DNA from: Heloderma charlesbogerti | Lineage: Eukaryota; Chordata; Lepidosauria; Squamata; Helodermatidae | NCBI GenBank assembly: GCA_026122225.1 | Contig: JANEZZ010001570.1 | Location: 868,001 to 932,000, forward strand | DNA length: 64,000 bases | Direction: 5' to 3' | In this document: in pieces, positions 1 through 9,265 of the stretch | How positions within the stretch are numbered: position 1 is the first letter of the stretch | Layout of the letters: each line of letters opens with the position of its first letter | Position numbers and translations under genes: made by a program | The notes under the pieces: generated by a model | The model's input: only the letters and a program-made list of their open reading frames with translations | What the model was told of the DNA's origin: nothing | Databases searched by the model: none

Positions 1-1013
1 GCACACAGGCGTACCCAATGGGTGGATCAGACAGCTTTTCTGAACCACGAGCTATTGGGTTAAATGGGTTTTATACTATACATGGTACCCATGAGGCAGC
101 ACAACACTAGCAAGCATTTTCCGCATAGGCTAGAAGTGTTTGTTTCTCAGGCACAGCTTCCTGTAAACAAACTTCGCTTCCCAGGCAAAGTGCTTTATAA
201 CACTTTCACTCATTAGTATGGGAAGAGAAATCTCTCTCTCTTTCTTTTGCTTTCTTTTTCTTGCTGATCTTCCTGTATTGCAGATCATGTTTCAAACTTT
301 TTATATAAAACTTTCCACTCCATGCACTAGCCTTGTCTCTTTATTTGTCTTTTTTGCAAGTTAAACTCACTTACTTAAACTTTTCTGCCCTACACTAGTC
401 CCAATGATGCACATTTGGGATAGGCTTTTCTCCTTCTAGTTACATTTTCTCATCTTAAAGAACTATTACATTGTTGTGGCTACTTCACTCCCAGGTAATA
501 AGCTCTAGGCATAATCAGCTGCTTTTAATTAACCCTGGGGGCAACTATGGCCATGCTTCTTCTCTACAAATGTTCTTTCTCTTTGCCTCTTGCCTTCTCT
601 TTCTTCTTTTTCCCCCCCCTTCTCTATCTGTCTGCCACTTTCTCTATTTCTCTGTCTTTTCTACTTGTCTCTTTCTTTCTCTACTTGTCTTTGTCTTTTC
701 TCTTGTCATCCATTGGGAACCACACTCAGTATCATTTGGAGTTGCAACTAACACTAATCTGCAAATATCACATATATTTTATGATATCTAAGAAATCATA
801 AAATATACACAACAAACTTTTTTCAATTTAACACAATGAATGGAAAACACTTCTTGCATGATAAGGCATGATGGAGCAGATCCAGCAATTATACTGCTCC
901 TCTGGATGCATGCTCAGGGCTCATCAAAATCAAGGGATGGGCATACTGACACATGCAAAGAGCTCTAGGTCACCATTTTTGCATCGGCAACTTTATGCTG
1001 CATGAGTTCTAGC
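1..1013. other. Unassigned AT-rich sequence with pyrimidine tract
   Basis: No gene or recognisable repeat is seen. From about 555 to 705 the plus strand is strongly pyrimidine-rich (runs of CTTT and a CCCCCCCC run); short frames across it encode only Ser/Phe/Leu-rich low-complexity peptides and are not credible genes. The last 8 bases (1006-1013, GTTCTAGC) are the left target-site copy of the hAT-type element that follows. Confidence 0.5.
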
Positions 1014-1475
1014 TAGGGGTGGACGAAAGTGACTTACCTGTCCTCGAAGCTTGTTCGCGGTGGGGGGGAGGCGCTTCGCTGCTCCCCCCGTGAAGTTCAG
1101 GCCGGGGGGGAGGCTTCCTGCCTCGCCCGGGTGAAATTCAGGCCGGGGGGGAGGCTTCCCGCCTCGCCCGGCCGCGAAATAAAAAGTTAAAAAAAAACAA
1201 AACGCCTCCGTGATAGGCTACGTGACGATTAACGTAGCCTATCATGGCTAGATCTGCAAAGTCAGCCATAATAGGCTACGTCAATCGTCACGTAGCCTAT
1301 CACGGGTGACTTAAAAAAAAAAAAAAAGCGCGTACGCTAAGGGCGGCCCCCATAGGGAGCCGCCATTCACGTTCCTTATTTGGTTGCTGTAGTCTACGTA
1401 AATCTTTACGTAGACTACAGCAACCAAATAAGGAACATGAATGGCGGCTCCCTATGGGGGCCGCCATTATCCGTA

Positions 1476-2320
1476 TAGGGATGGCGGAGAATTTCTCCCC
1501 GAAACTTCGGGGGGCCGAGCGCCAACGTCTTCGGCCACCCGAACAAGTTTCGGGGAGAAATCCTCCGAACCCCCCCGCCCCCCGCACCCCCGCAGGACGG
1601 GACTTACCTTCGCCGAATGTCCCTCCCGGCGGCGGGTCCAGCCGGCGGTTCGGCGGGTGTTTGAGCGGGGCGGGAGCAGCAGCTGGTCTTTCGACCGGCT
1701 GCCGCCGCCGCCATTGCAATCAAAGAAAAAAAAATGCCCCCTGATAGGCTACGTGACAATTAACGTAGCCTATCACGGCTAGATTTGCAAAGTCAGCCGT
1801 GATAGGCTACGTCAATCGTCACGTAGCCTATCACGGGTGACTTAAAAAAAAAAAAAGTGCGTACGGATAATGGCGGCCCTCATAGGGAGCCGCCATTCCC
1901 GTTCCTTATTTGGTCGCTGTAGTCTACGTAAAGATTTACGTAGACTACAGCGACCATATAAGGAACACGAATGGCAGCTCCCTATGGGGGCCGCCATTAG
2001 CGTACGTGCTTTTTTTTTTTTTTAAAGTCACCCATGATAGGCTACGTGATGATTGACGTAGCCTATCACGGCTGACTTTGCAGATCTAGCCGTGATAGGC
2101 TACGTTAATCGTCAGTAGCCTATCAGGGGGCATTTTTTTAAAAAAACTTTTGCGTTCACGGCCGGGCGAGGCGGGAAGCCTCCTCCCCAGCCTGAATTTC
2201 GGCCGGGGCGAGGCGGGAAGCCTCCCCCCCAGCCTGAACTTCACGGGGGGAGCAGCGAAGCACCTCCCCCCCACCGCGAACATCCTTCGAGGACAGGTAA
2301 GGGACTTTCATCCACCCCTA
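1476..2320 (-). mobile_element. hAT-type element 1b, inserted into element 1
   Basis: An 845-bp complete copy beginning TAGGGATGGCGGAGAATTTC (B end) and ending CTTTCATCCACCCCTA (A end). It is flanked by exact 8-bp duplications TATCCGTA at 1468-1475 and 2321-2328. The target lies just outside a GCCGCCATT hairpin arm of the host copy. The inner copy runs opposite to the outer one. Confidence 0.88.
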
Positions 2321-2648
2321 TATCCGTACACGCTTTTTTTTTTTTTAAGTCACCCGTGATAGGCTACGTGACTATTGACGTAGCCTATCACGGCTGACTT
2401 TGCAGATCTAGCCGTGATAGGCTGCGTGACGATTAACGTAGCCTATCAGGGGGCGTTTTGTTTTGTTTTTTAAACTTTCGCGTTTGCGGCCGGGCGAGGC
2501 GGGAAGCCTCCTCCCCGGCCTGAATTTTGGCCGGGGCGAGGCGGGAAGCCTCCCCCCCCGGCCTGAACTTCGTGGGGGGAGCAGCGAAGTGCCTTCCCCC
2601 ACCGCGAACATCCTTTGAGGACAGGTAAGGGACTTTCGTCCACCCCTA
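2321..2648. repeat. Tandem duplicate of TSD plus A-end half of hAT-type element
   Basis: This 328-bp block starts with the target copy TATCCGTA and repeats the A-end half of element 1b (about 2001-2320). It ends CCACCCCTA and is followed by TATCTGTA (2649-2656), a one-mismatch third copy of the target site. A third target-site copy next to a half element fits unequal crossover between two right halves better than a separate transposition. Confidence 0.7.
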
Positions 2649-3056
2649 TATCTGTACGCGCTTTTTTTTTTTTTTTTAAGTCACCCGTAATAGGCTACGT
2701 GACGATTGACGTAGCCTATCACGGCTGACTTTGCAAATCTAGCCGTGATAGGCTACGTTAATTGTCACGTAGCCTATCACGGGGGTGTTTTTTTTTCTTT
2801 TATTGCAATGGCGGCGGCGGCAGCCGGTCGAAAGATCGGCTGCCGCCCCCGCCCAGGACGAACACCCGCCAAACCGCCGGCCGGACCTGCCGCTGGGAGG
2901 GACATTCGGCAAAGGTAAGTCCCGTCCCGGGGGGGGGGTGCGGGGCCAGGTGGGCACACAGAATTTCTCCCCGAAACTTGTTCGGGGGGCCGAACACGTT
3001 GGCGCTCGGCCCCCCGAAGTTTCGGGGAGAAATTCTCCGCCATCCCTAGTTCTAGC

Positions 3057-4100
3057 AGAAGGAAATCTAAAAGTCATAGATCAACTCAGCCTGTTGTACA
3101 CTGAGCTGACTACAAACACAGACACACAGTCTACAGCAGTGAGAGTTCAAGTTTTTGAAAAGCCTCACAGCACTGTGGAAAGGGGAGAAGCTCTCGGGGC
3201 TATCTATCACTAGACAAGCTAGCCAGGGATTTATAATATTACACACACACACACACACACACCTTTTTTCTTCTCTTCCCCTTTAACTTGGTACACGAAA
3301 GCAAAGTGCCGAAACTCAGGATGCTGGGGGGTGATGGGCATCTCTTTATACTTGCATTTTTCAGGCAGCCATTAATCTTCTTCAGGGAGGCGGTGGGGTG
3401 ATTTGCAGGACTTCAAAGGCAACCTTCTCAGTTTGTTTGTATTTGTAAATCCCAAGCTCAAAACAGGACATGATGAGGTACAGGGCAGCTAAATTTTTGC
3501 TTTGGCACGGGCAACAAATAACTCAGGTTAGCTTTCTTCGCTGGGGTCTCAAACAGGAAAACTGTCTTAATTTAAAGTTGTAACATCACTGACAGCGTCA
3601 GCCAGCCAGCTACACAGATCTCATTGTTTTTTAAGACAGTTGCTCCAATATCTTCTTTTCTTCTCAATCAGGTTGGGTCTCTCAGCTTACACAGTTTATT
3701 GCAGCTTTCAGGAGCATGGTAGTAGCGTGATTTTGGCTTGGCCAGGAATATGCTGTCTGGTTTCTCGGTCTCTTCAGCACACACACTCAGGCAGTCTAAG
3801 ACTGGACACTTAAATTAGTGAGATTTCTTCATTGCAGGGAATCCCACTGCAAAAGCTTAACGGTTATGCTCTTCAGAAATCATATAGCTGATGGTCTACA
3901 GGCTCTATGAAATTCTAGGACAGTTCAAAGCTAAACATGGCTACCTTGACAGAGATCTTCATCATGGTCTTTCCACTTTATTCTGCCTTGGGACAGTCTT
4001 ATGGCACACTTTCTACTCAAAGAGGGGTCTAGCCTGTGCCCTGGGGGCTGATTCTTTACCTTTATTCCATTTTGCTCCTTTATCTTCTGGGTCTTCATTT
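3057..4100. other. Unassigned sequence with (AC)n at 3241-3262
   Basis: No recognisable coding potential. An (AC)11 microsatellite lies at 3241-3262. The stretch lies between the first hAT-type element and the retroviral remnant; part of it could be decayed proviral sequence, but no pol or env similarity could be read on either strand. Confidence 0.4.
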
Positions 4101-4128
4101 TCAGTTTCCATTTCTTAGGGATTTCATC

Positions 4129-4443
4129 TCAATTAGGCGAGGTGATGATGTTGCACAACTCAGAACGTTGTGGGCAATTCTCCTGCCCCCCCTCTCGGCG
4201 CACTAGGCTAACGGCTACTTCTTCAGCCTCACACTCCCACGCTTTGTTAAAAGCCAGGCTGTCCTGCAACATTTCTCTAATTAACAGCCTCAGATCTTGT
4301 TCTTTTTTTTTTCTCTCAGCTCGACCTTGAGCTTTTTGCTGTTTCCTCTCTCTATTCTGAATCCTTTTTAAAAAAAATATTTTTCCTTTTTTTAAAAACA
4401 TACATTTCAAGGGGGTGCAAGTCTTGCTTCCCCCACCTCCCAT
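4129..4443 (-). pseudogene. gag (matrix) fragment of endogenous retrovirus
   Basis: A 104-codon minus-strand frame starts at an ATG at 4443 with Met-Gly-Gly, a plausible N-myristoylation signal as in retroviral matrix proteins. A Thr-Pro-Leu-x-Cys-Met motif lies near residues 10-15, a Lys-rich segment follows, and then a highly charged helical stretch. This arrangement resembles the matrix N-terminus of gamma-like ERV Gag proteins. The frame stops at 4129, and the DNA further down the minus strand is interrupted by stops with no capsid domain, so the gene is a broken remnant. It lies about 700 bp downstream of the primer-binding site. Family assignment is moderate and rests on context plus the N-terminal motif. 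Confidence 0.5.
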
Positions 4444-5139
4444 AGCTTCCCTCCTAAGATGAAGATGGACACAATGGAGGAAAGGGGATTGGTCAGCGAG
4501 TAAGGGGTCTCACTGACCGGCACAAGAGGAATTTTTACACCACGCACTTTGCTACTGGCCTGGGCACCCGGACGGTCAACGGTCTGCAACAGAAACCGCA
4601 GTAGCCACTCACACAATCATCAATTTCACCACTTCATTCATATGTCCCTGCCACCCACTTTCCCACTTTTCCACTAGAACGAAGCAGTTTCCTCAGCGCC
4701 TTGCTGAGTATTAGTGCCTGCTCGGGGGAGTGATCAAGTCCCCCCTCCACCCCCAATCAGGTGGGTCACCTTCTGTATATGTATACTAACACTGACCTTC
4801 TTCATAAGGTGGGGCCCTCTTTTTTTCTGCCCAGTGGCCTTTCTCCTAAAGGCGGGGCCCTCTTTTTACTCCATATACTTGCCTTTCTCCTGAAGGCTTC
4901 CAATGTGGGTTTCAACTCAATTGCAGCTGCAGTATGGGCAGGGCTCAAGTTCCTTCCTCCGCTTCCCAGGGTTCTCTTGCCGCTCGCTGCCGTTTGGGCG
5001 GTCCCGGTGCAGGCTTTCTCCCATTCACCTGACAAAAAGCTCGGTGGCGCCAAGAAAGGGAGGTGTGCGCCGAGCTCTCCCTCCCAGTGCGGCGATTAAG
5101 AGCAGGCAACTGCCACCTCTCTGTCTCAGAGCCTGCCAC

Positions 5140-5157
5140 ATCCGAGTCACGGCACCA
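5140..5157 (-). other. Retroviral primer-binding site (tRNA-His type)
   Basis: The minus strand reads TGGTGCCGTGACTCGGAT, complementary to the 3' end of tRNA-His including CCA. It sits a few bases inside the LTR edge, where a primer-binding site belongs. Confidence 0.8.
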
Positions 5158-5164
5158 TTTATAT

Positions 5165-5603
5165 TGCAGAACTCAGAGTCAGACAGACCACGGAGTGAAG
5201 GAAAAAGAGTTTTTCTTTATTTAACGCACGGGCTTAAGGCTGGAATCACTTCCAAAGAGCCAAAAGCCCCGATTTACATCAGCAAATTGTTTTTATAGAC
5301 ATTTTGACACATATGCAAAATCTCCCCTACCCCTTTCTGTGTGGGTTTGCAGTATTCAGTATTTTCTCTCCTAGCACCATTGTTTATAATACAGGAAATG
5401 GGTTATAGGGTAGCCATGATAAGCAGAGAACAGCAGAGAACATGATATACAATTCTATGACCTTAGTCTTTGTTGACAAGATAAGAAATTCCTGTGTCTC
5501 GTCAGCTTACAAACATATATTTCAGAGAGCAAGAGCTCAGCAAGAACATGAAGCATGAGACTGCATGAGGCTACTTAGTCTGACCCCCGATATGGCTGCT
5601 ACA
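5165..5603 (-). repeat. Retroviral LTR (5' LTR of the minus-strand ERV)
   Basis: On the minus strand it starts TGTAGCAGCC at 5603 and ends near ...CTGCA at 5165, just before the primer-binding site. A TATA-like CTATAAAAA lies at about 5292-5300 and an AATAAA-type poly(A) signal at about 5214-5220, in the order expected for U3, R and U5. The length of about 440 bp is typical. The inner edge is uncertain by a few bases because the gap to the primer site is slightly long. Confidence 0.65.
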
Positions 5604-5623
5604 CCACGGGGAAGGGAGATGTA

Positions 5624-6389
5624 ATGTTGGGGGTAACAATGGACGTAGGCGTATGCACTGCAACAGAGAGAACAGCTATGAAGGCGCCCAATAATAGTCT
5701 TCAGATACATGTAGGAAGAAAGCCAGACTATGAAGCACATGGTCTTCGATGTCTATATACTAAAGCCCAGAGTATGGGAAACAAACAGAATGAACCTGAA
5801 CTCTTAATACAGGAGGGAAATTATGACTTGATAGGTATAACTGAGACTTGGTGGGATGACTCTCATGACTGGAATACAGCAATTGAAGGATATAACTTCT
5901 ACAAAAAGAACAGGAGGAACAGAAAGGGAGGAGGGGTTGCACTGTATGTGAAAAATACATATCTCTGCACAGAAATACAGGAGGATGAGCTTGTTAGCCC
6001 CATCGAGTGCATCTGGATCAAAATAAATGGAGCAAAGAATAAAAGGAACCTGGTGGTCGGAGTCTCCTACCAGCCACCCAATCAAGGAGAAGACGAGGAT
6101 GAAACTTTTGAAAAGCAAATAGCCAATGTTTTAAGGAAGCATGATGTAGTAGTAATGGGGGTCTTCAATTTCCCCGATATTTGTTGGGAGACAAATTCTG
6201 CAAAACATGGCCCCTCCAGGAAATTCCTGACTTGTGTGGTGGATAACTTCCTCCTACAGAAAGTAGAGGAGGGAACTAGAGGATCGGCTATCCTTGACTT
6301 GATCCTAACCAACAGAGATGACGTAGTGGATAAAGTACCAGTTACAGGAAATCTGGGGGAAAGCGACCATGTTGCACTTCAGTTCTTGG
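5624..6389 (+). pseudogene. CR1 ORF2 endonuclease domain (fragment)
   Basis: The frame encodes an apurinic-like endonuclease, which nicks target DNA for target-primed reverse transcription. Visible landmarks are ITETWWDD (catalytic Glu), GGGVALYVK, ILDLILTNRDD and SDHVAL (catalytic Asp-His). The usual Gly-Asp-Phe-Asn motif reads GVFNFPDICW, so the catalytic Asp is replaced by Val and this copy should be inactive. The frame ends where hAT-type element 2 enters at 6390, right after the SDH motif. The host sequence resumes at 8340. Confidence 0.85.
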
Positions 6390-6979
6390 TAGGGATGTCA
6401 GAGAATTTCTCCACGAATCTCGGGGAGGCCGAATGCCAGCGCATTTGGTCCCCCAAAATTGGTGGAGAAACGGTCTCCCCCCCGGCCCCCCGGGACAGGA
6501 CTTACCTTGCTCGAATGTCCCTGGCAGCAGCGGCTCCAGCGGCGGTTTGGTGGCAGTGCAGCGGCGGTGACGGCACCCGGTCTTCTGACCGGCTGCCGCT
6601 GCCACCATTTCCAAGTAAAAAAAACCACACACAAACAAACGTGATAGGCTGCGTAAAGATTCACGTAGCCTATCATTGGTACATTTTCATAAAACACCGT
6701 GATAGGCTTGGTAAATGTTTACGTAGCCTATCACGGCTGACTTTGGAAAAAAAAAAAAAGTGCGTACGCAAATGGCGGTGCCCACAGGTGCCACCATTTG
6801 CATTCCTTATTTTGGCACGTGTAGTCTACATAAACATTTACGTAGACTATGGTGAAAATAAGGGCAAAGCAAATATCATTGCCCTTATTTTCGCCGTAGT
6901 CTACGTAAATGTTTACGTAGACTACACATGCCAAAATAAGGAATGCAAATGGCAGCACCCATGGGCGCCGCCATTTGCC

Positions 6980-7795
6980 TAGGGATGGCGGAGAATTTCT
7001 CCCCGAAACTTCGGGGGGCCGAGCGCCAACGTGTTCGGCCCCCCGAACAAGTTTTGGGGAGAAATCCTCCGCACTTACCTTCCCTGAATGTCCCTCCCGG
7101 CGGCGGGTCCGGCTGGCGGTTCGTCGGGTGTTCGAGCGGGGCGGGAGCGGCAGCCGGTCTTTCGACCGGCTGCTGCCCCCGCCATTGCAATAAAAGAAAA
7201 AAAAAAGTCCCCTGATAGGCTACATGACGATTCACGTAGCCTATCACGGCTAGGTTTGCAAAGTCAGCTGTGCTAGGCTACATGAATCGTCACGTAGCCT
7301 ATCACAGGTGACTTAAAAAAAAAAAAAGTGTGTACGGATAATGGCGGCCCCCATAGGGAGCCGCCAGTCCCATTCCTTATTTGGTGGCTGTAGTCTACGT
7401 AAATCTTTACGTAGACTACAACAACTAAATAAGGAATGCGAAAGGCGGCTCCCTATGGGGGCCGCCATTCGCGTACGTGCTTTTTTTTTTTTTAAGTCAC
7501 CCGTGATAGGCTACGTGACGATTCATGTAGCCTATCACGGCTGACTTTGCAGATCTAGCCGTGATAGGCTGCGTGAATCGTCACGTAGCCTATCAGGGGG
7601 CGTTTTTTTTGTTTTTTGTTTACTTCCGCGTTCGTGGCCGGGCGAGGCGAGGCGCCTCCTCCCCGGCCTGAATTTTGGCCGGGTGAGGCGGGAAGCCTCT
7701 CCCCCCGGCCTGAACTTCACGGGGGGAGCAGCGAAGCGCTCCCCCCCACTGCGAACAAGCTGCAAGAAAAGGTAAGTGACTTTCGTCCACCCCTA
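6980..7795 (-). mobile_element. hAT-type element 2b, inserted into element 2
   Basis: An 816-bp copy from TAGGGATGGCGGAGAATTTC to TTTCGTCCACCCCTA. It is flanked by exact 8-bp duplications CATTTGCC at 6972-6979 and 7796-7803. The target is again the outer edge of a GCCGCCATTTGC hairpin of the host copy. Confidence 0.88.
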
Positions 7796-8331
7796 CATTT
7801 GCCTACACGCTTTTTTTATTTTTTTAAGTCAGCCGTGATAGGCTACGTAAACATTTACGTAGCCTATCATGGCTGACTGCAGGGACGCAAATGGCGACGG
7901 CTATGGCCACCGCCATTTGCATCCCGGCAGGAGACAAGGTTTCACGGCCGGAGGGATGAGGAGCCTCCCCCCCAGGCCAGAATTTCAGGGGGAGGGACGG
8001 AGCACCTCCCCCAAACCGCGAAGGAAGCTTCAGGATAAGGTAAGTGACTTTCGTCCACCCCTACATTTGCCTACACGCTTTTTTTATTTTTTTAAGTCAG
8101 CCGTGATAGGCTACGTAAACATTTACGTAGCCTATCATGGCTGAATGCAGGGACGCAAATGGTGGCGGCTATGGCCACCACCATTTGCATCCCGGCAGGA
8201 GATGAGGTTTCACGGCCAGAGGGATGAGGAGCCTCCCCCCCAGGCCAGAATTTCAGGGGGAGGGACGGAGCACCTCTCCCAAACTGCGAAGGAAGCTTCA
8301 GGATAAGGTAAGTGACTTTTGTCCATCCCTA
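7796..8331. repeat. Two 268-bp tandem copies of TSD plus A-end half
   Basis: 7796-8063 and 8064-8331 are near-identical and both begin CATTTGCCTACACGC, the target copy plus host sequence. Each runs through one GTGATAGGCTACGTAAAC hairpin, a GCAAATGG hairpin and the A-end with AAGGTAAGTGACTTT. The second copy ends at the true element terminus, next to the outer duplication GTTCTTGG. The arrangement matches the one in element 1. Confidence 0.85.
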
Positions 8332-8339
8332 GTTCTTGG

Positions 8340-8473
8340 TTCTAAGCGGGAAGCAAAAGCCGAGTGTAGTCAAACGTGTACCCTGGATTTTAGGAAAGCT
8401 GATTTTAATACACTCAGAACAATGATCAATAAGGTCCGATGGCAAGCGACACTAACGAGAAAAGGAGTCCAAG
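8340..8473 (+). pseudogene. CR1 ORF2 linker fragment
   Basis: This short in-frame CR1 segment (SKREAKAECSQTCTLDFRKA onward) joins the endonuclease to the reverse transcriptase region. It lies between two hAT-type insertions and ends at KGVQ just before 8474. Confidence 0.7.
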
Positions 8474-9265
8474 TAGGGAGGGCGGAGAATTTCTCCATGA
8501 ATCTCGGGGAGGCCGAATGCCAATGCATTCGGCCCCCCGAAAGTGGTGGTGAAATTCTCCGCTACACCCCCCTGCCACCCCCTGGGATGGGACTTACCTC
8601 CTTCGAATGTCCCTCTTGGCGGCGGGTCCTGGCAGTGTTTTGGCAGTGTTTCAGCGGGGGCGGGGGCGGCGGCGGGTCTTCCGACCGGCTGCCACCGCCG
8701 CCATTACAAAGTAAATGTAAAAAAAAAAACACCACACACATGTGATAGGCTATGTAACGATTTACGTTGCCTATCATGTCTAGATTTCCAAAGTCAGCCA
8801 TGATAGGCTATGTAAATCATTATGTAGCCAATCACGGGTGACTCTGGAAAAAAAAAAGCGTGTATGCAAATGGCGGCGCCCATGGGCGACGCCATTTGCG
8901 TTCCTTATTTGGGCCCGGGTAGTCTACATAAAGATTTATGTAGACTACTGCGAAAATAAGGGGAATGCAAATAGTGTTGATAGGCTTAGGGATGGACGAA
9001 AGTCACTTACCTGATCACGAAGCTTGCTTCGCGGTGGGGGGGAGGCGCTCCGTCCCTCCCCCCAAAATTCTGGCCGGGAGGGGAGGCACCCTGTCCCTCC
9101 CCACCAAAATTCGGGCTGGGGGAGGCCGCCAGGGACATTCAAGCAAGGTAAGTCCCATCCCGGGGGGGCAAGGGGGGCAGACCATTTCTCCACCAATTTC
9201 GGGGGGCCGAATGCGCTGGCATTTGACCTCCCCGAGATTCGTGGCAAAATTCTCTGACATCCATA
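8474..9265. mobile_element. hAT-type element 3, rearranged
   Basis: Starts TAGGGAGGGCGGAGAATTTC (B end) and ends TTCTCTGACATCCATA, a damaged B end. A second A-type start (TAGGGATGGACGAAAGT) occurs at 8987 directly after a truncated palindrome. No matching 8-bp duplication is found (AGTCCAAG on the left, TAAAAAAG on the right). It looks like a recombinant or partly deleted pair of copies. CR1 coding sequence continues on both sides. Confidence 0.7.

Larger units (their letters stand above)
1014..3048 (+). mobile_element. hAT-type non-autonomous element 1 (outer copy)
   Basis: Starts TAGGGGTGGACGAAAGT (A end) and finishes AATTCTCCGCCATCCCTA (B end). It is flanked by an exact 8-bp duplication GTTCTAGC at 1006-1013 and 3049-3056, the diagnostic target duplication length of hAT transposons. 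The 2035 bp include an inserted sister copy (1476-2320) and a duplicated half-unit, so the original element was about 0.85 kb. The body consists of GTGATAGGCTACGT hairpins, GGCGGC...GCCGCC hairpins and A/T tracts in mirrored order. No transposase frame is present; frames across it are rich in Pro, Arg and Gly and arise from GC-rich palindromes. Confidence 0.9.
4129..5603 (-). mobile_element. Endogenous retrovirus remnant, 5' part, minus strand
   Basis: Read on the minus strand the order is LTR (5603 down to about 5165), tRNA-His primer-binding site (5157-5140), a leader of about 700 bp, then the start of a gag-like frame (4443 down to 4129). This is the 5' order of a provirus. No pol, env or second LTR is seen, so it is truncated or deleted. 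A histidine primer site and the gag start are compatible with a gammaretrovirus-like ERV; the class is inferred. The right LTR edge abuts CR1 sequence at 5604. Confidence 0.65.
6390..8331 (-). mobile_element. hAT-type non-autonomous element 2 (outer copy)
   Basis: Begins TAGGGATGTCAGAGAATTTC (B end) and finishes GACTTTTGTCCATCCCTA (A end). It has an exact 8-bp duplication GTTCTTGG at 6382-6389 and 8332-8339 inside CR1 coding sequence. The 1942 bp contain a nested copy (6980-7795) and two tandem copies of the A-end half. Body hairpins include GTGATAGGCTACGT pairs and an ATAAGGGCAA.../...TTGCCCTTAT centre. Confidence 0.9.

Noticed and set aside
1300..1782. Arg/Pro-rich overlapping frames on both strands
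   Set aside because: Shadows of GC-rich palindromes in a non-coding transposon; the same peptides recur at every copy of the family.
1200..2760. Repeated ~40-bp palindromes resembling CRISPR repeats
   Set aside because: Spacing is irregular, each unit is a self-complementary hairpin in an A/T-bordered module, and the setting is a vertebrate transposon family with 8-bp target duplications. Not a CRISPR array.
6390..6982. Continuation of the 452-codon frame past the CR1 endonuclease
   Set aside because: The C-terminal part after 6389 is hAT-type element sequence read through by chance; the CR1 frame resumes at 8340.
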